Assembly (NCBI RefSeq): GCF_002796985.1
Contig: NZ_PEKX01000019.1
Location: forward strand, 1-60,872
Source: Pseudomonas sp.
GTDB lineage: Bacteria > Pseudomonadota > Gammaproteobacteria > Pseudomonadales > Pseudomonadaceae
Direction: 5' to 3'
Length of the DNA stretch: 60,872 nt
A program made the position numbers and the translations under genes. Below the pieces are notes generated by a model. The model had not been told where the DNA came from, did not search any database, and saw only the letters and a list, made by a program, of their open reading frames with translations. Numbering within the stretch: position 1 is the stretch's first letter; each line of letters starts with the position of its first letter. Positions 31,331 to 39,013 of the stretch are shown piece after piece.

Positions 31331-32434
31331 ATGTCGACGAACACCTTCCTCAATCCGGTGAACACCCAGACCTGGGCCAACGGGCGCCACCTGGTGCGCT
31401 GCGTCAAGGCCATCCAGGAAACCTGGGATGTGCGCACCTTCTGCTTCATGGCTGACGCGCCGATCATGTTCTTCTTCAAGCCGGGGCAGTTCGTCACCCT
31501 GGAGCTGGAGATCGACGGCCAGCCGATCATGCGTTCCTACACCATCTCCAGCTCGCCCTCGGTGCCCTACAGCTTCTCCATCACCATCAAGCGCGTGCCC
31601 GGCGGCAAGGTCTCGAACTGGCTGCACGACAACCTCAAGGAAGGCGACCAGGTCCCGGTGCACGGGCCGGTGGGCAACTTCAACGCCATCGACTTCCCGG
31701 CCGAGAAGGTGCTGTTTCTCTCCGGCGGTGTCGGCATCACCCCGGTGATGTCCATGTCGCGCTGGTTCTTCGATACCAACGGCAACGTCGACATGGTCTT
31801 CGTGCACAGCGCGCGCACGCCCAAGGACATCATTTATCACCGCGAGCTGGAGCACATGAACTCGCGGATCAACAACTTCAAGCTGCACCTGATCTGCGAG
31901 AAGTACGAGATGGGCCAGTCCTGGGCCGGCTACCGGGGCTTCCTGACCAAGGCGATGCTGCAGCTGATGGCGCCGGACTTCCTCGAGCGCGAGGTGTTCT
32001 GCTGCGGCCCGACGCCCTACATGCACGCGGTCAAGCACCTGCTCGAAGCCGAGGGCTACGACATGGCGCGCTACCACGAGGAGGCCTTCGGCCCGACCCC
32101 GCCGGAAGTCCGCGCCGACGTGAAGGAACTGGCCGCCGAAGCTGCCGAGGCGCCCGCCGTGCCCCTGGCCGAGCAGAACCTGGTCGAGTTCTGCGAGACC
32201 GGCAAGAGCATCCGCGTGGCGCCGGGCGAGACCGTCCACGCCGCCGCCGCCCAGCTCGGCCTGCACATTCCCAAGGCCTGCGGCATGGGTATCTGCGGCA
32301 CCTGCAAGGTGATGAAGCGCTCTGGCGAGGTGGAGATGGAGCACAACGGCGGGATCACCGACGAAGACGTCGCCGAAGGCTACATCCTGTCCTGCTGCAG
32401 CGTGCCCAAGGGCGACGTGGTCATCGAATACTGA
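31331..32434 (+). CDS. gbcB: Glycine betaine monooxygenase, reductase subunit GbcB
   Basis: A 367-residue ferredoxin-NAD(P)H reductase with three modules: an FAD domain (RSYTISSSPSVPYSFSITIK), an NAD(P)H domain (FLSGGVGITPVMSMSRWFF; FCCGPTPYMHAV), and a C-terminal plant-type 2Fe-2S domain (CGMGICGTCKVMKRSG, with a last Cys in ILSCCSVPKG). It passes electrons from NAD(P)H to GbcA. The ATG at 31331 matches the family N-terminus. No terminator is evident after it; the 235-bp gap to the next gene holds a perfect DnaA-box-like sequence. Confidence 0.96.
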   Translation: MSTNTFLNPVNTQTWANGRHLVRCVKAIQETWDVRTFCFMADAPIMFFFKPGQFVTLELEIDGQPIMRSYTISSSPSVPYSFSITIKRVPGGKVSNWLHDNLKEGDQVPVHGPVGNFNAIDFPAEKVLFLSGGVGITPVMSMSRWFFDTNGNVDMVFVHSARTPKDIIYHRELEHMNSRINNFKLHLICEKYEMGQSWAGYRGFLTKAMLQLMAPDFLEREVFCCGPTPYMHAVKHLLEAEGYDMARYHEEAFGPTPPEVRADVKELAAEAAEAPAVPLAEQNLVEFCETGKSIRVAPGETVHAAAAQLGLHIPKACGMGICGTCKVMKRSGEVEMEHNGGITDEDVAEGYILSCCSVPKGDVVIEY

Positions 32435-32475
32435 TCACAGCCTGCCCCCACCCGCCACACATGTTACCCACTGAG

Positions 32476-32484
32476 TTATCCACA
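32476..32484 (+). promoter_or_regulatory. Perfect DnaA-box sequence TTATCCACA
   Basis: An exact 9/9 match to the E. coli-type strong DnaA box, in the gap between gbcB and the EF-G-like gene. A single 9-mer can occur by chance; it matters because of the dense cluster on the other side of the EF-G-like gene. Confidence 0.45.
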
Positions 32485-32669
32485 GGCTGGAGGTGCCCCG
32501 AGGCAAGCTCGGAGACACCTCTGGCCGAACCGCCTGGCCGCCTCGATCCCGCCTGCAACCCGCATGCCACGTGGCTTCCAGGTTTTCCGCCAGATACCCG
32601 CCAGGACGCACGCAAGCGCACAGCCACGGGCCTTTCCAGCAACCGGCTGCGACGAATATCCACATTCGC

Positions 32670-34718
32670 TCAGTCTTCTTCCGGGGTCGCCTTGTAGCCG
32701 CTGGACAGGCGCTGCTGCACGTCCTGCGGCACCGCGCTGTAATGGCTGGCCGACAGGCTGTAGAGCCCCTGGCCGGCGGTGATGGATTTCAGCCGGTTGG
32801 CATAGCCGTCCAGCTCCGCCAGCGGCACCTGCCCGCGCACCAGCGCGACGCTGGCCGACAGTGACTCGGTACCCAGCACCTGGCCACGGCGGCCGGTGAG
32901 GTCGGCGGTGATGTCACCCAGATGGCCGTCCGGCGTGGTCACCTCGATCTGCATCACCGGCTCCAGCACGATGCCACCGGCATTGCGCAGCGCATCGAGC
33001 ATGGCCTTGCGCCCGGCGGCCTGGAAGGCGATGTCCTTGGAGTCCACCGAATGGCTCTTGCCGTCATAGACGGTTACCTTCACGTCCTCCACCGGGAAGC
33101 CGGCCAGCGGCCCGGCCGACAGGGCCGAGCGCACGCCCTTCTCCACCGAGGGGATGAAGTTGCCGGGAATCACCCCGCCCTTGATCGCATCGACGAAAGC
33201 GAAGCCCTCGCCGCGCGGCAACGGATCGATGCGCAGGAATACTTCGCCGAACTGCCCGGCGCCGCCGGTCTGCTTCTTGTGCCGGCTGTGGCCCTCGGCG
33301 CTGCGAGTTGCCGTCTCGCGGTAGGGCACGCTGGGCGCGCGGGTCTGCACTTCGACCTTGTATTGCCCGGCCATGCGCTCCAGCAGGTAGCGCAGGTGCA
33401 TCTCGCCCATGCCGCGCAGCACGGTTTCCTGGGTGGCGGCGTTGTAGTCCAGGCGCACACAGGGGTCTTCGGCCTGCAGGCGCTGGAGGATTTCCGCCAG
33501 GCGCTGCTCGTCGCCGCGCCGGCTCGCCTCGATGGCCAGGCCCTGCATGGGCGTGGGGAATTCCAGCGGCTTGAGGTGAATGTGGTCCTCTTCGTGGGAG
33601 TCGTGCAGGACCACGCCGTACTCCAGCTCGTCGACCTTGCTCAGCGCGCCGAAGTCACCGGGAATCAGCCACGGCGCCTCCTCGTGCTTCTTGCCCTGCA
33701 GGCGTAGCAGATGGCCGACCTTGAACGGTTTGCGCCCATCGCCGGCGAACAGCTGCATCTCCCGGCGGATCGTGCCCTGATGCACGCGGAACACGGCGAG
33801 GCGGCCGACAAAGGGGTCGATCACCACCTTGAACACATGGGCGAGCACGTGGGCGGCCGGGTCGGGGCTGGATTTCACCGGGTGCTCGACGCCTTTGTCG
33901 TCAGTGCGCAGGAACAGCGGCGGGTTGCCCTCGGTGGGGTTGGGCGCGAGGCGCGCGAGAATGTCTGCCAGCTCCGGCACACCGGCGCCCGTGCGCGCAG
34001 AGACGAAACACAGCGGAATCAGATGACCTTCGCGCAGGGCGCGTTCGAAGGGTTCGTGCAGCGCCTCGGGCGCCACCTCGCCCTCCTCCAGGTAATGCGC
34101 CATCAACGCCTCGTCGACCTCCACCACCTGGTCCACCAGCGCCTGGTGCGCCTCGGCCACCGAGGAAAAGTCGGCCTCGCCGTCGGGATTGAAGAAACAA
34201 TCCACCACTCGCGCACCGCCGTCGGCGGGCAGATTGAGCGGTAATACCTCCTTGCCGAACGACTCGCGCAAACCCGCCAGCAAAGCCGGCAGATCGACGC
34301 GTTCGGCGTCAATCTTGTTCACCACCAGCATCCGGCACAGCCCGCGCTCGCCGGCCCAGTCCATCATGCGCCGGGTGCTCAGCTCGATGCCGTTCTGCGC
34401 GTTCACCACCACCAGCGCGGTTTCCACCGCCGCCAGCGCCGGCAGCGCGTGGCCGATGAAGTCGGGATAGCCGGGGGTGTCGACCAGGCGGACGTGCGCG
34501 CCCTCGTGCTCGAAATGCACCAGGGCGGCGGCCAGCGAGTGGTGGTACTCGCGCTCCAGCGGGTCGGAGTCGCACAGGGTGTCGCCGCGCTCCAGCGAGC
34601 CCATGCTGGCGATGGCGCCGCTGTGCTGCAGCAGCGCTTCGGCAAGCAGGGTCTTGCCGCTGTCACCGTGGCCGACCAGGGCCACGGTGCGGATCTGTTC
34701 CACCGAGTAACTGGACAT
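32670..34718 (-). CDS. Elongation factor G-like GTPase (atypical)
   Basis: A 682-residue translational-GTPase homologue with all five EF-G domains by length. The G1 loop reads GHGDSGKT instead of the usual AHIDAGKT; G3 is DTPGYPDFIG and G4 is NKID. Switch I lacks the canonical RGITI; the region reads LEREYHHSLAAALVHF. Domain IV is present (QTGGAGQFGEVFLRIDPLPRG; GNFIPSVEKGVRSAL). These features mark the EF-G-like branch that usually accompanies a normal EF-G and does not replace it. Its role is unsettled (ribosome rescue, recycling and stress have been proposed). The ATG at 34718 is preceded by GGGAGA. Confidence 0.88.
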   Translation of the reverse strand: MSSYSVEQIRTVALVGHGDSGKTLLAEALLQHSGAIASMGSLERGDTLCDSDPLEREYHHSLAAALVHFEHEGAHVRLVDTPGYPDFIGHALPALAAVETALVVVNAQNGIELSTRRMMDWAGERGLCRMLVVNKIDAERVDLPALLAGLRESFGKEVLPLNLPADGGARVVDCFFNPDGEADFSSVAEAHQALVDQVVEVDEALMAHYLEEGEVAPEALHEPFERALREGHLIPLCFVSARTGAGVPELADILARLAPNPTEGNPPLFLRTDDKGVEHPVKSSPDPAAHVLAHVFKVVIDPFVGRLAVFRVHQGTIRREMQLFAGDGRKPFKVGHLLRLQGKKHEEAPWLIPGDFGALSKVDELEYGVVLHDSHEEDHIHLKPLEFPTPMQGLAIEASRRGDEQRLAEILQRLQAEDPCVRLDYNAATQETVLRGMGEMHLRYLLERMAGQYKVEVQTRAPSVPYRETATRSAEGHSRHKKQTGGAGQFGEVFLRIDPLPRGEGFAFVDAIKGGVIPGNFIPSVEKGVRSALSAGPLAGFPVEDVKVTVYDGKSHSVDSKDIAFQAAGRKAMLDALRNAGGIVLEPVMQIEVTTPDGHLGDITADLTGRRGQVLGTESLSASVALVRGQVPLAELDGYANRLKSITAGQGLYSLSASHYSAVPQDVQQRLSSGYKATPEED

Positions 34719-34841
34719 GCTGAATCTCCCGCCCCCAGGGTCTCTGCCCACCGTTCATGGATTATAGGCAGCCGTCCCTTCGCCCCTGGACAAAAATTGA
34801 CCAGACCGGCGCGAGCCAGTGGCAGTGGGGCTCGCAGCGAT

Positions 34842-35530
34842 CCATCCACAACCCGCCCACAAGTTCCTGGCAGAACGCTGCACAGCCATTGTGGAAAACC
34901 CAGCGGAAAATCCTCTGAAAGCCAGTAACGGCGCGACTTTCGCCATTTGATCAAAAAACGTACTAAGCAGACGAGGGCGCGCCCCGCGTGGCCTGCAGCG
35001 ATCTGGGTACAGGTTGTCCACACCTTCTGCGAGATTCGCCCCACAGGGATTGTGGAAAGTTTCCCGCAGCCTGCGCCGTTGGGGAAAAGTGGCCGTGGAT
35101 CAGTCGCTTGCATCCATCACTGGTCAATCTTTGAGCAAGCCTGTGGAAGCCCCGCCAGGCATGGCGCTGGAAGTGTTTTCCACAGGAGGCGCACAAGGGC
35201 GTCAACACAAACCGGGGATAGCGGTGGAAAGGTCGTACACAGAAATCCCGCCGGAATCGATACACAGGGCTGCAAGTGATTGAAAGAACTGAGTTGATCA
35301 GAAAACGATCAACTCCGGCGGAGCCACGGAACATCGGCCTCGCAGGCACCGGCAAACAGGTTTTCCACAGGTTGGACAAGCTTGCCTCCACAGCAGCTGT
35401 GGAGATCTCCCGCGCGCCCTCATTCACACCTGCAAGCCATGAACGACGGGGCTATGGTGAAAATTAACGGAGATTTCAGGCAGTGCATGAAAGCGCCACG
35501 CCGCGGTTATTTTCCACCCCTTTATCCACA
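34842..35530. promoter_or_regulatory. DnaA-box-rich noncoding region (possible origin-like or DnaA-titrating locus)
   Basis: The 924-bp gap 34719-35642 has no convincing gene but carries many DnaA-box-like 9-mers. TTATCCACA is perfect at 35522-35530. One-mismatch sites are TTTTCCACA at 35176 and 35361, its complement at 34890-34898, and TTGTCCACA at 35014. Two-mismatch sites are at 34842, 35051, 35398 and 35510. Further good matches lie outside the gap (32476 perfect; TCATCCACA at 36247). A/T-rich segments (about 34945-34966) and a GATC-containing inverted repeat (35291-35315) are interspersed. A second DnaA-type origin-active fragment has been reported in P. aeruginosa; whether it is this locus is unknown to me. 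Confidence 0.55.
35291..35315. repeat. Perfect inverted repeat inside the DnaA-box region
   Basis: GAGTTGATC (35291-35299) and GATCAACTC (35307-35315) are exact complements around a 7-nt A-rich spacer. A second perfect inverted repeat, TCCACAG / CTGTGGA, lies at 35388-35404. Confidence 0.6.
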
Positions 35531-35642
35531 GCTTTATCACAAGGTTTCCCCCGGATTTCCGCCAAATGCTGAAACACAGCCGGCGCGGCCTTCGGCGGGG
35601 TGCGGGTCTATGCTGGATATCCCCAGCAGAGGAGCCCGTCCC

Positions 35643-35960
35643 ATGATCCTGACTACCACGCCCACCATCGAGGGCAAGACCATCCAGGAATACCGCGGCA
35701 TCGTGGTTGGCGAGGCGATCCTCGGCGCGAACGTGTTCCGCGACCTGTTCGCCGGCCTGCGCGACATCATCGGCGGGCGCTCCGGTGCGTACGAGAAGGA
35801 GCTGGGCAGGGCGCGTGAGATCGCCTTCGAGGAGTTGCAAGAGCGCGCGCAGGAGCTGGGCGCCAACGCCGTGGTCGGCATCGACCTGGATTACGAAGTG
35901 GTGGGGCAGAACGGCAGCATGCTGATGGTCAGCGTGAGCGGGACGGCGGTGCGTATCTGA
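35643..35960 (+). CDS. YbjQ/UPF0145 family protein
   Basis: A 105-residue protein of the YbjQ family (UPF0145, heavy-metal-binding-like fold). The first strand reads MILTTTPTIEGKTIQEYRGI and continues VVGEAILGANVFRD; a helix AREIAFEELQERAQELGANA leads to VVGIDLDYEVVGQNGSMLMV, the standard family ending. It forms small ring-like oligomers in structures of homologues; the physiological role is unknown. AGAGGAG lies 8 nt before the ATG at 35643. It directly follows the DnaA-box region. Confidence 0.85.
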   Translation: MILTTTPTIEGKTIQEYRGIVVGEAILGANVFRDLFAGLRDIIGGRSGAYEKELGRAREIAFEELQERAQELGANAVVGIDLDYEVVGQNGSMLMVSVSGTAVRI

Positions 35961-36011
35961 TGCCCGCAGGAGCGTCTATTTCCCTCAGGGGAGTCTGTGC
36001 CTCCCCCCTCC

Positions 36012-36129
36012 CCTCACCCCAACCCTCTCCCGGAGGGAGAGGGGGCAGATCGTGCCGACTGACGCCATCGCTTCATCCTGCACCGTACGGTCCCCTCTCC
36101 CGCTTGCGGGAGAGGGTTAGGGTGAGGGG
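36012..36129. repeat. Composite CTCTCCC inverted repeat with conserved core (copy 2, inverted)
   Basis: Arms CCCTCACCCCAACCCTCTCC and GGAGAGGGTTAGGGTGAGGG flank a core that is the reverse complement of copies 1 and 3 (TTCATCCTGCACCGTACGGT). It fills most of the 355-bp gap between the YbjQ and threonine aldolase genes. Beyond it lies TCATCCACA at 36247-36255, a DnaA-box-like site. Confidence 0.85.
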
Positions 36130-36315
36130 CCCTTGATCTTGTGGAGCGCGCCCTGCGCGCGATCGCGGGCGTGGCCCGCTCCTGCAACTATCGATCAAAG
36201 TTTGAGTAGACCGACACAAGCCACGCCAACCGTGGCCTGCAGACATTCATCCACAGGTTGGGGACAGGTTGCGCGAGCAACCGTCCCCAGCGCCTGGAGA
36301 CAACTCAGGCGCTCT

Positions 36316-37362
36316 TTACCTTGCCCCCATGACTTTGCGGATGTCCGCCGCTAAAGCCTCGACGCGCTCGATCTCGGTATCCCACGAACACATGAAGCGC
36401 GCGCCACCGGCACCGATGAAGGTGTAGAAGCGCCAGCCCAGCTGGCGCAGGGCCTCCAGCGCGGGTTCGGACATCTGCAGGAACACGCCGTTGGCTTCCA
36501 CCGGGAACATCAGCTGCACGCCCGGCACGTCGGCGACGCGTTCGGCCAGCAGTTGTGCACAGCGGTTGGCGTGGCTGGCGTAATGCATCCAGGCGTCGTC
36601 CTGCAGCACGCCCACCCAGGGCGCGGCGAGGAAGCGCATCTTCGAGGCCAGCTGGCCGGCCTGCTTGCAGCGATAGTCGAAGCCTTCGGCCAGTTCGCGG
36701 TTGAAGAACAGGATGGCCTCGCCCACCGCCATGCCGTTCTTGGTGCCGCCGAAGCAGAGCACCTCGACGCCGGCCTTCCAGGTCAGCTCGGCCGGGGTGG
36801 CGCCAAGGAAGGCGCAGGCGTTGGAGAAGCGCGCGCCGTCCATGTGCAGGTGCAGGCCCAGCTCGCGGCAGGTGGTGCTGAGCGCCTGCAGCTCGTCCGG
36901 GCGGTAGACGGTGCCGACCTCGGTGGCCTGGGTGATGGTGACCACGCGCGCCTTCGGGTAGTGGATGTCCTGGCGCTTCAGGGCGATCTCGCGGATCGCC
37001 TCCGGGGTCAGCTTGCCCTGAGCGTCGGTGCGCGCCAGCAGCAGCTTGGAGCCGTTGGAGAAGAACTCCGGCGCACCGCACTCGTCGGTCTCGACGTGGG
37101 CGGTCTCGGCGCAGATCACGCTGTGGTAGCTCTGGCACAGCGCCGCCAGGGCCAGGGAGTTGGCCGCGGTGCCGTTGAAGGCGAAGAAGACTTCGCAATC
37201 GGTCTCGAACAGCTCGCGGAAGTAGTCGGAGGCGCGGGCGGTCCACTGGTCGTCGCCATAGGCGCGTTCGTGGCCACGGTTGGCCTCGGCCATCGCCGCC
37301 CAGGCTTCGGGGCAGATGCCGGAATAGTTGTCGCTGGCGAACTGTTGGGTGTTGTCGGTCAT
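36316..37362 (-). CDS. ltaE: Low-specificity L-threonine aldolase
   Basis: A 348-residue PLP-dependent fold-type-I enzyme that cleaves L-threonine and allo-threonine to glycine and acetaldehyde (called ltaA in P. aeruginosa). The PLP Lys is in EVLCFGGTKNGMAVGEA; LHLHMDGARFSNACAFLGAT holds the Asp that contacts the pyridine nitrogen; the N-terminus FASDNYSGICPEAW is typical. The ATG at 37362 is the natural start. It sits between the gbc and glyA-sox loci, as in P. aeruginosa, and supplies glycine to the same pool that GlyA1 converts to serine. Confidence 0.94.
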   Translation of the reverse strand: MTDNTQQFASDNYSGICPEAWAAMAEANRGHERAYGDDQWTARASDYFRELFETDCEVFFAFNGTAANSLALAALCQSYHSVICAETAHVETDECGAPEFFSNGSKLLLARTDAQGKLTPEAIREIALKRQDIHYPKARVVTITQATEVGTVYRPDELQALSTTCRELGLHLHMDGARFSNACAFLGATPAELTWKAGVEVLCFGGTKNGMAVGEAILFFNRELAEGFDYRCKQAGQLASKMRFLAAPWVGVLQDDAWMHYASHANRCAQLLAERVADVPGVQLMFPVEANGVFLQMSEPALEALRQLGWRFYTFIGAGGARFMCSWDTEIERVEALAADIRKVMGAR

Positions 37363-37437
37363 GGGGCTGCCTCGGCACTGCGCATAAAGTCAGTCAGCAG
37401 CGTAGCGAAATCCCCGCCCCTCGTGCACCCGCCAGTC

Positions 37438-37866
37438 TTACCTGCGCTGGTTCACGTAGGCCGTCACGAACTGCCGGGCGTCCTGGGTCTCGGACAGCCC
37501 CTGGTCGTAGCAGACCTTGCGGCCACTGCGCTCGCCGGGGAGCATCACCTCGCCACACTCGCCACGCAGCACCAGGGCAACCGGCTCCTCCTGCCGGGAA
37601 TGCAGCTTGAACAGCGACTCATCCAGTAGGCTCAGCCCGTCCATCCGGTGGATCCGCATGTTCCAGGCATGATCGACGCCGCCGATGCGCACCAGATACA
37701 TGTTGGCCCGGCGCGGCCCGATCTGTTCCACCCATACCTTGACGCCATCGGCGCCGCTGTAGGCCTTGACCTCATGCACCGGTTGCACGGGCATCTGCGT
37801 AGCCTGCGCGGACAGCGACAGCAGGACCGCCAGAAATAGCGGCAGGCCTCTCGTCTTGAATGTCAT
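37438..37866 (-). CDS. Exported hypothetical protein (142 aa)
   Basis: A 142-residue protein with an N-terminal signal peptide (FKTRGLPLFLAVLLSLSAQA, cut probably after QATQ or AQA). The mature part has VKVWVEQIGPRRANMYLVRI then VDHAWNMRIHRMDG, predicted to be beta-rich, and two Cys (GECGEVMLPG and RKVCYDQG) that may form a disulfide. No family is recognised. It is 75 bp upstream of the threonine aldolase start on the same strand and could share its transcript. Confidence 0.7.
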   Translation of the reverse strand: MTFKTRGLPLFLAVLLSLSAQATQMPVQPVHEVKAYSGADGVKVWVEQIGPRRANMYLVRIGGVDHAWNMRIHRMDGLSLLDESLFKLHSRQEEPVALVLRGECGEVMLPGERSGRKVCYDQGLSETQDARQFVTAYVNQRR

Positions 37867-37983
37867 GGTCCTCCACCTCTTCCTGGCGATTGGGAAATTT
37901 CGACGCCGGGAATTTTCCTCAGAACGAGGCGAGGTGGAGGATCAGAGAGTGGGAGTATTCCCTGTCAGAACTCTCTCGTTCGA

Positions 37984-38664
37984 TCAGGGCAGCTTGGTCA
38001 GCGCCATCTGCTCGGAGAGGGGCACGAACAGCTCGCGCAGGGACTGGGCAGTGCCGCCGTTGGGCTTGTCCGGCGAGACCATGTTGAGCACGTAACGGCC
38101 CTTGATCAGGCCGGTCAGGCTCGATTCGCCGGCCTTGTCGTCCGGGCCCGGCACGCTGATGGCCAGCGGGTCGCCCATGCGGGTGCTGTCGATCAGCGGC
38201 AGGTACTGCTCGCCGCCGAACTGCGCGGCGGTGCCGTTCTGCAGCGCGGCCTGGCGCGCCTGGTTAAGCAGCGAGACGTTCTTCGCGGTGGTGTCGCGCA
38301 GCTTGGCCTGGGCGGCCAGGTACTGCTTGGCGGCCTCACCCTGCTGGTCTGCGCCGGGCGCCGGCAGGCCGGTGTCGGTCAGGGTCACGACCAGATGCAG
38401 GCTGCCGTCGGCCTTGCCATAGACGATGGTGGCGTCGTCGTAGCCGCACTCGCGGGACAGGTAGGGGTAGCCGTAGATGGCCTTGGCCGGCGGCAGGGAC
38501 TTCTCCAGCACATGGCCGGTGCAGCTGTCACCAGCCGGGGTCGCGGCGGCAGCGGCGCTCGCAGCTTCGGGCGCTTCGGCCTTGGCGGGCTTGCTGTCGT
38601 CACCACAGCCCTGCAGCGTCGCGGTGAGCAGCAGGGCGGAAAGCAGAGTCAGGGAACGGTTCAT
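37984..38664 (-). CDS. Lipoprotein of unknown function (226 aa)
   Basis: A 226-residue protein with a lipoprotein signal: SLTLLSALLLTATLQGCGDD, lipobox LQGC, so the mature N-terminal Cys is lipidated. Asp follows at +3, and a low-complexity Ala/Glu/Pro linker (about residues 25-45) follows that. Two more Cys (GDSCTGHVLEKS and SRECGYDD) may form a disulfide. The C-terminal half, GLIKGRYVLNMVSPDKPNGG, resembles no family I know. Probably outer-membrane or periplasmic. It is divergent from glyA across 349 bp. Confidence 0.75.
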   Translation of the reverse strand: MNRSLTLLSALLLTATLQGCGDDSKPAKAEAPEAASAAAAATPAGDSCTGHVLEKSLPPAKAIYGYPYLSRECGYDDATIVYGKADGSLHLVVTLTDTGLPAPGADQQGEAAKQYLAAQAKLRDTTAKNVSLLNQARQAALQNGTAAQFGGEQYLPLIDSTRMGDPLAISVPGPDDKAGESSLTGLIKGRYVLNMVSPDKPNGGTAQSLRELFVPLSEQMALTKLP

Positions 38665-38808
38665 GGCGTCCTCGCATTTCGTGAGGGGCGCAGTTTAGTC
38701 CCTTGGCCGGGCGGTTCCTATCGGCAGCTTCATTGCACGGGTTTGCAAAGCCGCCAGCCGGGGGCTTCGTCGTATCGGCTGCTCCGTACGCCGTGCGGTC
38801 CTGGCCCA

Positions 38809-38886
38809 GGCATGTCGCATTCTGACCAGCCATCGCGGGCCATTCCACGCACCCGTTCGCTTCTGCGCCGTTGGCGGCATGTCGCA
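38809..38886 (+). promoter_or_regulatory. Direct GGCATGTCGCA repeats upstream of glyA-sox
   Basis: The 11-mer GGCATGTCGCA occurs exactly at 38809-38819 and 38876-38886, 67 bp apart, 130-205 bp upstream of glyA. In P. aeruginosa the glyA1-sox operon is activated by GbdR and SouR, both AraC-type. The repeats are candidate half-sites. The rest of the 349-bp gap holds no gene and no recognisable glycine riboswitch. Confidence 0.45.
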
Positions 38887-39013
38887 AACGCACCTCCCCG
38901 CGACGTGCGCAGGCATCTGGACCGACAGGGCCAGTCATACCATCGCTTCCAAGGGGGGCCAGTTGCGCCCCGCACCGGCCATGGCGCCCCACCGCGCCGC
39001 AGGGAGACCAGCG

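Noticed and set aside
34947..35467. Small open frames in the DnaA-box region (for example 34947-35279 and 35014-35283)
   Set aside because: They overlap in several frames and have no domain, no good ribosome site and no codon pattern like the neighbours. The region reads as noncoding.
38665..39013. Glycine riboswitch upstream of glyA
   Set aside because: No tandem glycine-aptamer-like conserved segments were found; the leader contains the GGCATGTCGCA repeats instead.
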